From Bryobacterales bacterium (lineage in GTDB: Bacteria > Acidobacteriota > Terriglobia > Bryobacterales > Bryobacteraceae): a stretch of 7,158 nt of DNA. This document shows positions 1-6,591 of the stretch, piece by piece. Where the stretch lies: NCBI GenBank assembly GCA_025462985.1, contig JAOAPP010000140.1, positions 1-7,158 on the forward strand, in the 5' to 3' direction. Numbering within the stretch: position 1 is the first letter of the stretch; every line of letters begins with the position of its first letter. The notes under the pieces are model-generated. The model was not told where the DNA came from. It did not search any database and was given only the letters and a program-made list of their open reading frames with translations. The position numbers and the translations under genes are program-made.

Positions 1-915
1 GGAACTCTTCCTGTCGATGTGAAGGACGCCGAGGAAGGAAAGTACAAGCCGGTTCACCGACCGCGGCCCGGCCATGCTGATTTGCCTGGCTCGGTGAAGT
101 ACAACTTCAAAGAAGCCCGATACATTCTGGAGCGAGCCAGCGCCCGGGAGACAACGGCGCGGGTGGCGCTGGGGGCGCTGGCCAAGACGTTCCTCAAGGA
201 GTTCGGCGTCGAAGTGCTGAGCCACGTCGTGGGCGTCGGGCCTGTGAAACTGGATCGGCCCGTGAGTTGGGATGAGATCGTCGCATTGAATGAGCGCGAA
301 GAGGTCTTGCTGGGCTGCGTGGATGCCGAAACGGAAGCACGCATGAAAGCCGCTGTCGATCACGCTTACCGCACCGGAGACACTATTGGCGGCATCTTTG
401 AAGTAGTGGCGCATGGACTGCCTCCGGGGCTGGGATCCCATATTTCGTGGGACAGCCGGCTGGACGGGCGCTTGGCGCAGGCAATTGTCTCGATTCAGGC
501 CGTGAAGGGCGCCGAGATCGGGTATGCCGAGGAAGGCGCGAGGTCGTATGGATCGACTGTGCAGGACACGATTCACTACGACAAGGAAGAACAGCGGTTC
601 CATCGCGGATCGAACCGCGCGGGAGGACTGGAAGGCGGCATCACAAACGGCGAGGACGTGGTGGTGCGAGGATTGCTGAAGCCCATCTCAACGCTGCGGC
701 GTCCGCTGGAATCCGTAGATCTACCGACTCGCGAGCCGGCTCTGGCGGCATACGAGCGGAGCGATGTGGCGGTGGTTCCGGCGGCCGGAGTTGTCGGTGA
801 GGCAATGGTCGCCCTGGTTCTGGCGCAAGCCTTTCTCGAAAAGTTCGGTGGCGACTCCATGGTCGAGACAAAGCGCAATTTTGAGGGCTACATGGCCCAG
901 GTAAAGAGGTTTTAG
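1..915 (+). CDS. aroC: Chorismate synthase (5'-partial)
   Basis: Catalyses the last step of the shikimate pathway, EPSP to chorismate, using reduced FMN in the cytoplasm. Frame 1 is open to the left edge, so the GTG at 19 is an internal valine and not the start; 304 residues are visible. Chorismate synthases usually have about 360-390 residues, so roughly 60-85 N-terminal residues, including the GESHG motif, lie outside the window. Visible family blocks are RPRPGHAD (fragment residues 20-27, with the His of the conserved catalytic region), ERASARETTARVALGA just after it, LDGRLAQAIVSIQAVKG, the FMN-contacting SNRAGGLEGGITNGE, and the C-terminal signature RSDVAVVPAAGVVGEAM. The C-terminus is complete. 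It lies 41 nt upstream of def on the same strand and probably shares its transcript. Identification is very secure. Confidence 0.97.
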   Translation, partial: GTLPVDVKDAEEGKYKPVHRPRPGHADLPGSVKYNFKEARYILERASARETTARVALGALAKTFLKEFGVEVLSHVVGVGPVKLDRPVSWDEIVALNEREEVLLGCVDAETEARMKAAVDHAYRTGDTIGGIFEVVAHGLPPGLGSHISWDSRLDGRLAQAIVSIQAVKGAEIGYAEEGARSYGSTVQDTIHYDKEEQRFHRGSNRAGGLEGGITNGEDVVVRGLLKPISTLRRPLESVDLPTREPALAAYERSDVAVVPAAGVVGEAMVALVLAQAFLEKFGGDSMVETKRNFEGYMAQVKRF

Positions 916-956
916 CTGTGCGTGGTTCTTGGTGCCGCAGCGCATAAGTAAGAAAG

Positions 957-1472
957 ATGGTTCGCAAAATTATCAAGTATGGAGATCCGCTCCTCGAACA
1001 GAAAGCTGAGCCGGTGACCGAGTTCAACACCCCGGAGCTTCGGGAGACGCTCACGGATATGTTCGAGACGATGTACGCGGCGAAGGGAGTGGGCCTTGCG
1101 GCTCCGCAGATCGGCTTAAGCCAGCAGATTAGCGTGATCGATGTAAGCGTCGGCGAGAACGAAGCCGACAAGCTCGTCATCATCAACCCGGAGATTACTT
1201 GCCGGGAAGGAAAGCAGGTTGGCGAAGAGGGGTGCCTGAGCATTCCTGGCTTCCGCGAGCCGGTTTCTCGCGCGAATCGAGTGACTGTCCGGGCTCAGAA
1301 CGAGAAGGGCGAGCCGATTGAGCTTTCAGGCGAAGAGCTTCTGGCCCGCGCGTTCCAGCATGAGATCGACCATCTGAACGGGATTCTTTTCATCAATCAC
1401 CTGAGCGGGTTGAAACGCGACATCATCCGCAGAAAGATCAAGAAGCTGCAGAAGGCCGGGGAGTGGGATTAG
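957..1472 (+). CDS. def: Peptide deformylase
   Basis: Removes the N-formyl group from the initiator methionine of nascent proteins; a cytoplasmic metalloenzyme, usually with Fe(2+). The 171-residue length is normal for the family. All three signature motifs are intact: motif 1 GVGLAAPQ at residues 44-51, motif 2 EGCLS at 91-95 with metal ligand Cys93, and motif 3 HEIDH at 135-139 with metal ligands His135 and His139 and catalytic Glu136. The basic helical tail (KRDIIRRKIKKLQKAG) is typical of bacterial deformylases. The ATG at 957 gives the canonical N-terminus (MVRKIIKYGDPLL); the purine-rich AAGAAAG directly before it is a poor, close-set ribosome site. It lies 10 nt upstream of fmt, the classical partner gene. 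All key residues are present, so the enzyme should be active. Confidence 0.98.
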   Translation: MVRKIIKYGDPLLEQKAEPVTEFNTPELRETLTDMFETMYAAKGVGLAAPQIGLSQQISVIDVSVGENEADKLVIINPEITCREGKQVGEEGCLSIPGFREPVSRANRVTVRAQNEKGEPIELSGEELLARAFQHEIDHLNGILFINHLSGLKRDIIRRKIKKLQKAGEWD

Positions 1473-1482
1473 TCCCGTCCCG

Positions 1483-2415
1483 ATGAAAGTGGTCTTTCTG
1501 GGTACTCCGGACTTCGCGGTGCCAAGCCTGCAGGCGCTTGCCCGGGCCGGGCATGACATCGTCGGAGTGTTCACCCAGCCGGATCGCCCGAAAGGACGGG
1601 GCAATCAACTCGCGCAGCCGCCCGTGAAGGTCGCAGCCGCCGCGCTACAACTGCCTGTCTATCAACCGGAGCGTGTCCGTCGCCCGGAGAGTGTGGAACT
1701 GCTCCGCAGTCTCGGTGCGGACATCATGGTGGTAGTCGGGTACGGGCAGATCATTCCGCAAAACATCATCGACCTCCCCAGATACGGGATTTTGAACGTT
1801 CACGCATCGCTGTTGCCCAAGTACCGGGGAGCAGCGCCGATCCAATGGGCTATCGCCAACGGGGAAGAGACCACCGGCGTCACCATCATGCAGATCGATG
1901 CCGGGCTGGATACGGGAGACATGCTCGAAACGGCATCGTTGCCGATCGGTCCCGACGAGACTGCGCCGGAGTTGAGCGCCAGGCTTGCTCCGCTCGGTGC
2001 GGAACTCCTGATCGACACCATCCAGAAGATCGAAGCGGGCAGCGCAGTGCGAGAGCCGCAGAAGGACGACGAAGCCACCCTGGCTCCGATTCTGAAGAAG
2101 GAAGATGGGCTGATCGACTGGAGCAGGCCGGCAGCGGCGATCTACAACCGCTTTCGCGGGTTCCAGCCGTGGCCGGGCGCATACACGAGTTTTCGGGGCC
2201 AGCAGTTGTCCATCACGCGTGCGGCGCTGGCCGATGGCGGCGCTCCCGCGGGGATGCTCGTCTCGGAAAACCGAAGGCTGTTCGCCGGCTGCGGAGACAA
2301 CGCGAGGCTGGAAATTCTTGAACTGCAACTGGCGGGAAAGAAACGCATGGCCGCCGATGCCTTTCTAAACGGATTGAAGTTAGCGCAGGACGAACGTCTG
2401 GGAGACGTAAATTGA
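1483..2415 (+). CDS. fmt: Methionyl-tRNA formyltransferase
   Basis: Transfers a formyl group from 10-formyltetrahydrofolate to initiator Met-tRNA, making the substrate whose formyl group Def later removes. The 310 residues match the usual length of about 310-315. The N-terminal Rossmann-type formyltransferase domain (about residues 1-190) contains FLGTPDFAVPSL, VFTQPDRPKGRG, the catalytic NVHASLLPKYRGAAPI block (Asn105, His107) and GLDTGD with catalytic Asp143. The C-terminal tRNA-binding domain (about 205-310) shows IDWSRPAAAIYNRFRGFQPWPGA in two stretches and the AGKKRM motif near the end. The ATG at 1483 is 10 nt after the def stop and has no well-placed Shine-Dalgarno sequence, so translation is probably coupled to def. 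The stop codon overlaps the argJ start by 4 nt. Confidence 0.98.
   Translation: MKVVFLGTPDFAVPSLQALARAGHDIVGVFTQPDRPKGRGNQLAQPPVKVAAAALQLPVYQPERVRRPESVELLRSLGADIMVVVGYGQIIPQNIIDLPRYGILNVHASLLPKYRGAAPIQWAIANGEETTGVTIMQIDAGLDTGDMLETASLPIGPDETAPELSARLAPLGAELLIDTIQKIEAGSAVREPQKDDEATLAPILKKEDGLIDWSRPAAAIYNRFRGFQPWPGAYTSFRGQQLSITRAALADGGAPAGMLVSENRRLFAGCGDNARLEILELQLAGKKRMAADAFLNGLKLAQDERLGDVN
2400..2404 (+). promoter_or_regulatory. Ribosome binding site of argJ
   Basis: GGGAG lies inside the last codons of fmt, 7 nt before the TTG at 2412. Its quality and spacing decide in favour of TTG as the argJ start, as no ATG or GTG lies nearby in that frame. Confidence 0.7.
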
Positions 2416-3590
2416 AGCTTCCTTTGGGCTATCGCTACGCCGCCGCCTATGCGGGCATTCGGAAAGTCAAGCAAGACGACGTCGGGCTGATCTATTCCGA
2501 GAAGCCGGCGCAGGCCGCCGCCGTATTCACGCAGAACTTGGTGCAGGCGGCTCCGGTCCGCCTGGCGCGCAAGAACCTGGCCGATTCGAAAGGCAGGGTG
2601 TCGGCGGTGCTCGTCAATGCCGGCAATGCAAATTGCGCAACCAGAACCGGCGACGATGTGGCGCTCGCATCCTGCAAAGCCGCGGCGAAGGCACTCAAGA
2701 CCAAGCGCGAGTTTATCTTTCCGGCATCGACCGGGGTGATCGGCGTTGAGCTGGATACGCAGTTGCTGACCAATGCCATTCCGGAGCTGGTTTCACGGCT
2801 GTCGCCGGACGGGTTCGAGGCCGTGGCAAAAGCCATCATGACAACGGACACGCGGATGAAAGTGGCGGCCGAGGAGCTGTCCTTTTCCGGCAAGCCGGTG
2901 CTTGTTGCCGGAATGACGAAGGGCTCGGGGATGATTCATCCGAATATGGCGACCACGCTTGGATTCATAATGACCGACGCGGCGCTGACGGCGCGGCAAT
3001 TGCGTGAGATGCTTCTCCCTGCGATCAAGAACAGCTATAACTCGCTCACCGTCGACGGCGATACCTCAACGAACGACACGGTGGTCCTGCTGGCCAACGG
3101 CGCATCCGGCGTGCAACCTGGGAGCAGCGAACGGACCGCTCTCCAGGAGGCAATCAACAACGTCACCGAGAGTCTTGCGGAGCAGATCGCGGCGGATGGC
3201 GAGGGTGCGCGGAAATTGATTGTAATTCGGGCATCCGGCTTCCGGACGGAAGAGGATGCACGCAAGATCGCGCGGGCGGTCGCCTCTTCCCCGCTGGTGA
3301 AAACGGCTATGGCGGGCAACGATCCGAACTGGGGGCGTATCCTCTCGGCGGCGGGCTACTCGGGCGCGATGTTCGACCCCGCTAACGTGGACATCTTTCT
3401 GCAGGACGTGCTCGTCTGCCGCCAAGGACTGGCGGCTGATTATGACGAGGACGACTTGAAAAAGAGTCTCGACAGCGCCGAGGTGCAGATACGCCTCCGA
3501 TATGCGGGCCGGGGGAAGACCGAAGCACGGTACTTCACCTGTGATCTAACGGAAGGCTACATTCAGATCAATGGCAGCTATCGCACGTAG
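2412..3590 (+). CDS. argJ: Bifunctional glutamate N-acetyltransferase / ornithine acetyltransferase
   Basis: Arginine biosynthesis: moves the acetyl group from N-acetylornithine to glutamate (cyclic pathway); in bifunctional members it also makes N-acetylglutamate from acetyl-CoA. The 392 residues fit the family. The precursor cleaves itself into alpha and beta chains at KGSGMIHPNMATTLGF, predicted here between Ala180 and Thr181, with Thr181 becoming the nucleophile. The oxyanion-hole block STGVIG is at 106-111, TTDTRMK at 144-150, and the C-terminal CDLTEGYIQINGSYRT is typical. The TTG start overlaps the fmt stop (TTGA, 4 nt) and has a good Shine-Dalgarno, indicating translational coupling. 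Whether it is mono- or bifunctional cannot be decided from this window. The gene end overlaps the next gene by 20 nt. Confidence 0.97.
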   Translation: MKLPLGYRYAAAYAGIRKVKQDDVGLIYSEKPAQAAAVFTQNLVQAAPVRLARKNLADSKGRVSAVLVNAGNANCATRTGDDVALASCKAAAKALKTKREFIFPASTGVIGVELDTQLLTNAIPELVSRLSPDGFEAVAKAIMTTDTRMKVAAEELSFSGKPVLVAGMTKGSGMIHPNMATTLGFIMTDAALTARQLREMLLPAIKNSYNSLTVDGDTSTNDTVVLLANGASGVQPGSSERTALQEAINNVTESLAEQIAADGEGARKLIVIRASGFRTEEDARKIARAVASSPLVKTAMAGNDPNWGRILSAAGYSGAMFDPANVDIFLQDVLVCRQGLAADYDEDDLKKSLDSAEVQIRLRYAGRGKTEARYFTCDLTEGYIQINGSYRT

Positions 3591-3987
3591 GATCTGTTTT
3601 CTGCTGGCGTTGTCGGCGGGCGGCGCAATGGCAGATCAGCCGGATGACGTGCTCCGAGTGATCAATCAGGTTGCAAGCGCATTGACGGAGAACAATCCAT
3701 CCGACGCGTTGATCCCGATTGACAAGTCTTTGCCCAACTACAACACGCTGGAGAACGAGTTCATCGGGCTGACTTCGGCCTATCTGATCACAAACGAAGT
3801 AGAGGTTCTGGACGAAGACGACACTGCCGACCAGACCCTGCTTACGCTGCGCTGGGCACTCACTCTTGCGAGCAAAGAAACCGGGGAAAGCAACTCCCGT
3901 TCCGCCGAGGTGCATGTTCGTCTGCGTTCCCAAAACGGCAAGTGGAAAATCGTGGAGCTAACGCCGATCGATATCTTCACGCCGTAG
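3571..3987 (+). CDS. Small exported protein, possibly NTF2-like fold
   Basis: I do not recognise a named family. The 138-residue product starts with a clear Sec signal peptide: Arg at 6-7, a hydrophobic stretch at about 8-19 and AMA before Asp22, predicting cleavage after Ala21. No lipobox cysteine follows, so a periplasmic or secreted soluble protein is likely. The mature part of about 117 residues begins with a helix (DDVLRVINQVASAL), then an acidic segment (EVLDEDDTAD), and ends in alternating strand-like sequence (VHVRLRSQNGKWKIVELTPI). This order resembles SnoaL/NTF2-like domains, but that is only inference from pattern. The ATG lies 20 nt inside the end of argJ in another frame; GGAAGG at 3551-3556 is too far for a good ribosome site, so coupling to argJ is likely. 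Its 3' end overlaps the convergent glycosyltransferase gene by 11 nt. Confidence 0.8.
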   Translation: MAAIARRICFLLALSAGGAMADQPDDVLRVINQVASALTENNPSDALIPIDKSLPNYNTLENEFIGLTSAYLITNEVEVLDEDDTADQTLLTLRWALTLASKETGESNSRSAEVHVRLRSQNGKWKIVELTPIDIFTP

Positions 3988-5776
3988 CGCGCGATTCGAG
4001 GAGCGATTTAAGCTGCTCGTAGTCCTGTTTTGTCACGAGCTGGAATTCGAGCGGCAGCCGCGTCCAGGAGGCGAGTTCTCCCTGCCAGTCACCTTCCGGG
4101 ATTCGCCTCCCGGCGAGAAAGAGTCGTCCGTTTTTCACGCTATACGGAATGAGGCCAAAGCGCTTCCCTACATGCAGCGGAAGTGTTCGCATGACACGCT
4201 TGCGCACCTGCGCGAGTGTGACGGCAGTGAATGGAACGCCTCCCTGGAGGCTGACGGCACGACACAATTTGTCCTCAGAGACCAAGCCGCGGTTCAGCAG
4301 AAGATCCGCTAGAAATTCGTCCGACCGAATCTCCGCCTTTAACTCTTCGAGGACGTCCCCTGTCAGGTAGCCTTCGCTCACCAGAACCTCCGTGAGATTC
4401 CTGTATTGCGATGTCAGCGTGCTGCGGTTCGGATACGAGTGGTCTGTCTTCAGCCAGCGAAGGGGGCGTCCACTGAAACGCGCGTGCGCAAATTGCCAGA
4501 GCGCTCCCAGTGAAGCAAAGCAGTTAATAATGTTGCCGTGAAAAGAGCGAATGGGAACGCCCAACGCCATAGCTGGACCGTAGATTCGCCCCGTGTAGTA
4601 CATCCGCATGGACAGCCGCACGCACTGCAGTGCGGTTGACAGCCAGCACAAGCGGAGCAGGATGGGATTCGCGACGGCAAAATGCCACGGCCGGTGTTCG
4701 AGCGAAGCCGCCGCGAAGTCTGCAACGCCGGCGATGAAGAGCAGGTTCGTCAGCAGGCTGAGCGGGTTTGCAAGCAAGCCCTTGCGGTCGCGCCAGAACC
4801 AGTATTTGGAGCTGAATGAACCCCGCCAGCCATCCCGGGCCCAGGATTGGAGCGCGATTCCGGTGACCCAGCGAGTGCGCTGGCGAATGGCGGACTTGAT
4901 CCGGCGTGGAAAGTATTCGCGCGTCGCACGAAAGCCTTTTTCCTCGGCCTGCAAAGGAACGAAGCGCTGCCGGTACCCGGCGTTGAAGACGTAGACTCCG
5001 GCCTCGTAATCCTCCGTGAGGCTAGCCGCATTGAAGATCAGACCATTGCGCTCTCCGGCGAGCCGCTGCAGGATATGGCGGGCGAATCCCGTGCCGACAC
5101 CGCTCGAGGGGATAAACGACCGGCTGAATTGTCGGGCGCGCATATCCACGCTGTGGTACTCGGCGAAGTCATCGCAGTAGCAGCCATGCGTCAGTTCGGT
5201 GACGGACGTCGGCAGGGGCAACACCGGGACCTGCACCATCGCATTACGGCCGCGCTCGCGGCTGATCACCGACAACGCCTCGGGGTGAATCAAATCTTCG
5301 GCGTCGTGCAGCACCACCGTATCGAAGTAAACCGAGTGCTCTTCTTCATAGGCCACCATCAGCCGATAGATCCAATTCAGGCAATCTGCCTTCGATGTGG
5401 GTCCAGGATGCGGGCAGGCAGCCACGTGAACTCTCCCGAAGGTCTCAGAAAGGTGGCGGGCCACTTCCCAAGTGGCTTTGTCGTTCGGATACACGCCCAG
5501 GAAAAAGTCGTAGTTACGGTAGCGGATGGCGCTGATGTTGTGCCGCACCATGCTGGCGATGACGGCCGATTCCTTCCAGCAGGGGACGAAGATCGCGATT
5601 TTTCGCTCCCGGACGAGCTCTGGCGGCGGCACGTATTTGCGGTGCAGGCGCTTCACGTACACAAACCAGAGATAGATAAACGACGGCACTAGGTCGTCGA
5701 TGCCGCTGAGGAGCAGCACCACCGTCAGTGTTCCGAGAAGATACGGCCAGATGTCCGAAAAGGAGAAAAGGGGCAC
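3977..5776 (-). CDS. NfrB-like inner-membrane GT2 glycosyltransferase with C-terminal MshEN (c-di-GMP-binding) domain
   Basis: Probable polysaccharide-synthesising glycosyltransferase of the inner membrane. Numbering is from the GTG at 5776 (599 residues). A membrane segment at about 8-24 leads to a GT2 domain: IFVPCWKES near 62-70, PGPTSKADCLN at 124-134, HDAED at 157-161, SSGVGTGFAR near 224-233, TEDYEAG at 254-260 and QRTRW at 299-303, which is the QxxRW signature of synthase-type GT2 enzymes. Hydrophobic segments follow at about 337-357, 370-388 and 399-426. Residues 460-516 carry two MshEN-like half-motifs (LTEVLVSEGYLTGDVLEEL; LADLLLNRGLVSEDKLCRA), a fold that binds cyclic di-GMP in related proteins. 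The layout and several blocks match E. coli NfrB, whose C-terminal part is longer (about 745 residues in all). The start is uncertain: the frame is open to 5950, but GTG 5776 best matches NfrB; TTG 5821, with AAGGAAA upstream, is an alternative giving 614 residues. NfrB identity is inferred from remembered sequence. Confidence 0.88.
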   Translation of the reverse strand: MPLFSFSDIWPYLLGTLTVVLLLSGIDDLVPSFIYLWFVYVKRLHRKYVPPPELVRERKIAIFVPCWKESAVIASMVRHNISAIRYRNYDFFLGVYPNDKATWEVARHLSETFGRVHVAACPHPGPTSKADCLNWIYRLMVAYEEEHSVYFDTVVLHDAEDLIHPEALSVISRERGRNAMVQVPVLPLPTSVTELTHGCYCDDFAEYHSVDMRARQFSRSFIPSSGVGTGFARHILQRLAGERNGLIFNAASLTEDYEAGVYVFNAGYRQRFVPLQAEEKGFRATREYFPRRIKSAIRQRTRWVTGIALQSWARDGWRGSFSSKYWFWRDRKGLLANPLSLLTNLLFIAGVADFAAASLEHRPWHFAVANPILLRLCWLSTALQCVRLSMRMYYTGRIYGPAMALGVPIRSFHGNIINCFASLGALWQFAHARFSGRPLRWLKTDHSYPNRSTLTSQYRNLTEVLVSEGYLTGDVLEELKAEIRSDEFLADLLLNRGLVSEDKLCRAVSLQGGVPFTAVTLAQVRKRVMRTLPLHVGKRFGLIPYSVKNGRLFLAGRRIPEGDWQGELASWTRLPLEFQLVTKQDYEQLKSLLESRATA

Positions 5777-5861
5777 CGCTGTCTCGGAGGAATAGTGCCT
5801 TTGGGGGTTGCGCCCTCGCAAACAATCTAAGAGTTTCCTTGAGCTACGGGCACATTCAGAT
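5777..5861. promoter_or_regulatory. Divergent intergenic region between the NfrB-like gene and the 104-residue gene
   Basis: These 85 nt separate two genes read outward, so promoters for both directions should lie here or inside the neighbouring 5' ends. I see no convincing -35/-10 pair on either strand. A small inverted repeat, TTGCG (5808-5812) and CGCAA (5817-5821) with a 4-nt loop, is the only symmetrical element; it could be an operator half-site pair or chance. If the glycosyltransferase starts at TTG 5821, this repeat is coding. Confidence 0.35.
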
Positions 5862-6176
5862 ATGGCCGACAGCAAAACAGACCAGGTGGAGATGACGGCG
5901 CTGCACCAACTGGTGCAGGAAATCATCGGGGGCTCCGTCCGCCGGAACACGTTTACTCAATGGGAACTGGAACTGCTGCTCGATCTGCAGTTGTGCAGCA
6001 TCCGGAAAGGGACGCGCTCTGAGACGCTGCGTCGTTACCTGCGGGCGGTTCAGCAGGAGTTTACTCGGGGATCAGTCTCGCCGCTACGCCTTTCCGCCTT
6101 TCTAGACGCGGAGAATCAACGCAGCAGAGCAGGGGCCGGCGCCCCGGTGAAGCTCGAAGCTGTGAGCGTCAAGTAG
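5862..6176 (+). CDS. Uncharacterised small helical protein
   Basis: I do not recognise this 104-residue protein. It is predicted soluble, without signal peptide or membrane segment. The middle (about 11-80) looks helical and amphipathic, with TQWELELLLDLQLC followed by SETLRRYLRAVQQEF, then SPLRLSAFLDAE; the last 20 or so residues are rich in Ala, Gly and Val and probably disordered. It has one Cys and no metal-binding pattern. The reading frame is open upstream to a TTG at 5808, but ATG 5862 avoids running across the divergent region; ATG 5892 is another option, with AGGTGGAG directly before it. It is the first gene of the rightward cluster, 58 nt before yggX, and may be co-transcribed with it. 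The coherent helical content and coding-like composition support a real gene; function is unknown. Confidence 0.65.
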   Translation: MADSKTDQVEMTALHQLVQEIIGGSVRRNTFTQWELELLLDLQLCSIRKGTRSETLRRYLRAVQQEFTRGSVSPLRLSAFLDAENQRSRAGAGAPVKLEAVSVK

Positions 6177-6222
6177 CCGAACCCACTTGTCGGCTGGGCT
6201 ATCCTCAGAAGAAGAGGTAAAC

Positions 6223-6227
6223 GAGGA
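6223..6227 (+). promoter_or_regulatory. Ribosome binding site of yggX
   Basis: GAGGA with 7 nt to the ATG at 6235. It fixes the start there rather than at the in-frame TTG at 6187, which would add 16 residues lying outside the family's normal N-terminus. Confidence 0.75.
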
Positions 6228-6234
6228 ATCACTC

Positions 6235-6534
6235 ATGGCAACCACGTCCACCCCGAAGCCCGAACGAATGGTGTTTTGTGTCAAATTGCAGAAGGAATTG
6301 CCGGGATTGGACGAGGTTCCGTTCGACGGTCATCCGCTGGGTCAGCGTATCTACGACCATGTTTCCAAAGAAGCCTGGCGCATGTGGGTGGAACAGATGA
6401 AGATGATCATGAACGAATACCGGCTCAATCTGGGAACGCCCGAGGCGCAGGAATTTCTGTTGAAGCAGATGGAAGAGTACTTCTTTGGAGAAGGCGCTGC
6501 TCATCCGCCGGGGTATGTGGCTCCGGGTCACTAA
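6235..6534 (+). CDS. yggX: Fe(2+)-trafficking / oxidative protection protein YggX
   Basis: Small cytoplasmic protein of the YggX family, linked in enterobacteria to iron traffic and to protecting iron-sulfur proteins from oxidative damage. The 99 residues compare with about 91 in E. coli. Matching blocks are VFCVKLQKELPGLD at 13-26, where Cys15 corresponds to the single conserved Cys near the N-terminus of E. coli YggX; HPLGQRIYDHVSKEAW at 33-48; WRMWVEQMKMIMNEYRLN around 48-65; and the EYFFGEG tail at 81-87. About 10 extra N-terminal residues (MATTSTPKPE) are low-complexity and probably flexible. The start is set by GAGGA 7 nt upstream. The neighbouring genes give no obvious iron or redox link. 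The family assignment is firm; the biochemical role is less settled even in model organisms. Confidence 0.94.
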   Translation: MATTSTPKPERMVFCVKLQKELPGLDEVPFDGHPLGQRIYDHVSKEAWRMWVEQMKMIMNEYRLNLGTPEAQEFLLKQMEEYFFGEGAAHPPGYVAPGH

Positions 6535-6591
6535 AGCGGCCAGTTTGCTGGAAGTGCTGCACGTTTCGGATTCTCCTTTCGTCCTGAATCT

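Noticed and set aside
641..1243. Open frame of 200 codons on the - strand spanning aroC and def
   Set aside because: It crosses two well-supported genes and the gap between them; the product is Ser/Arg/Pro-rich, as expected of a shadow frame.
1645..2328. Open frame of 227 codons on the - strand
   Set aside because: It is antisense to fmt, which has every catalytic motif; the translation is low-complexity, Arg/Asp/Val-rich and resembles no family.
4847..5692. Long open frame of 281 codons on the + strand
   Set aside because: It lies wholly antisense to the glycosyltransferase, whose motifs are unambiguous. The translation has no recognisable domain, and open antisense frames are common in high-GC coding DNA.
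5777..5950. Extension of the glycosyltransferase to the ATG at 5950
   Set aside because: The extra 58 residues lack family similarity and would overlap the 104-residue gene on the other strand. NfrB-type proteins start just before the first membrane segment.
6568..6590. Possible hairpin downstream of yggX (GATTC / GAATC)
   Set aside because: The stem has only 5 pairs with a 12-nt loop and no T-run of terminator type, so it is not supported as a terminator.
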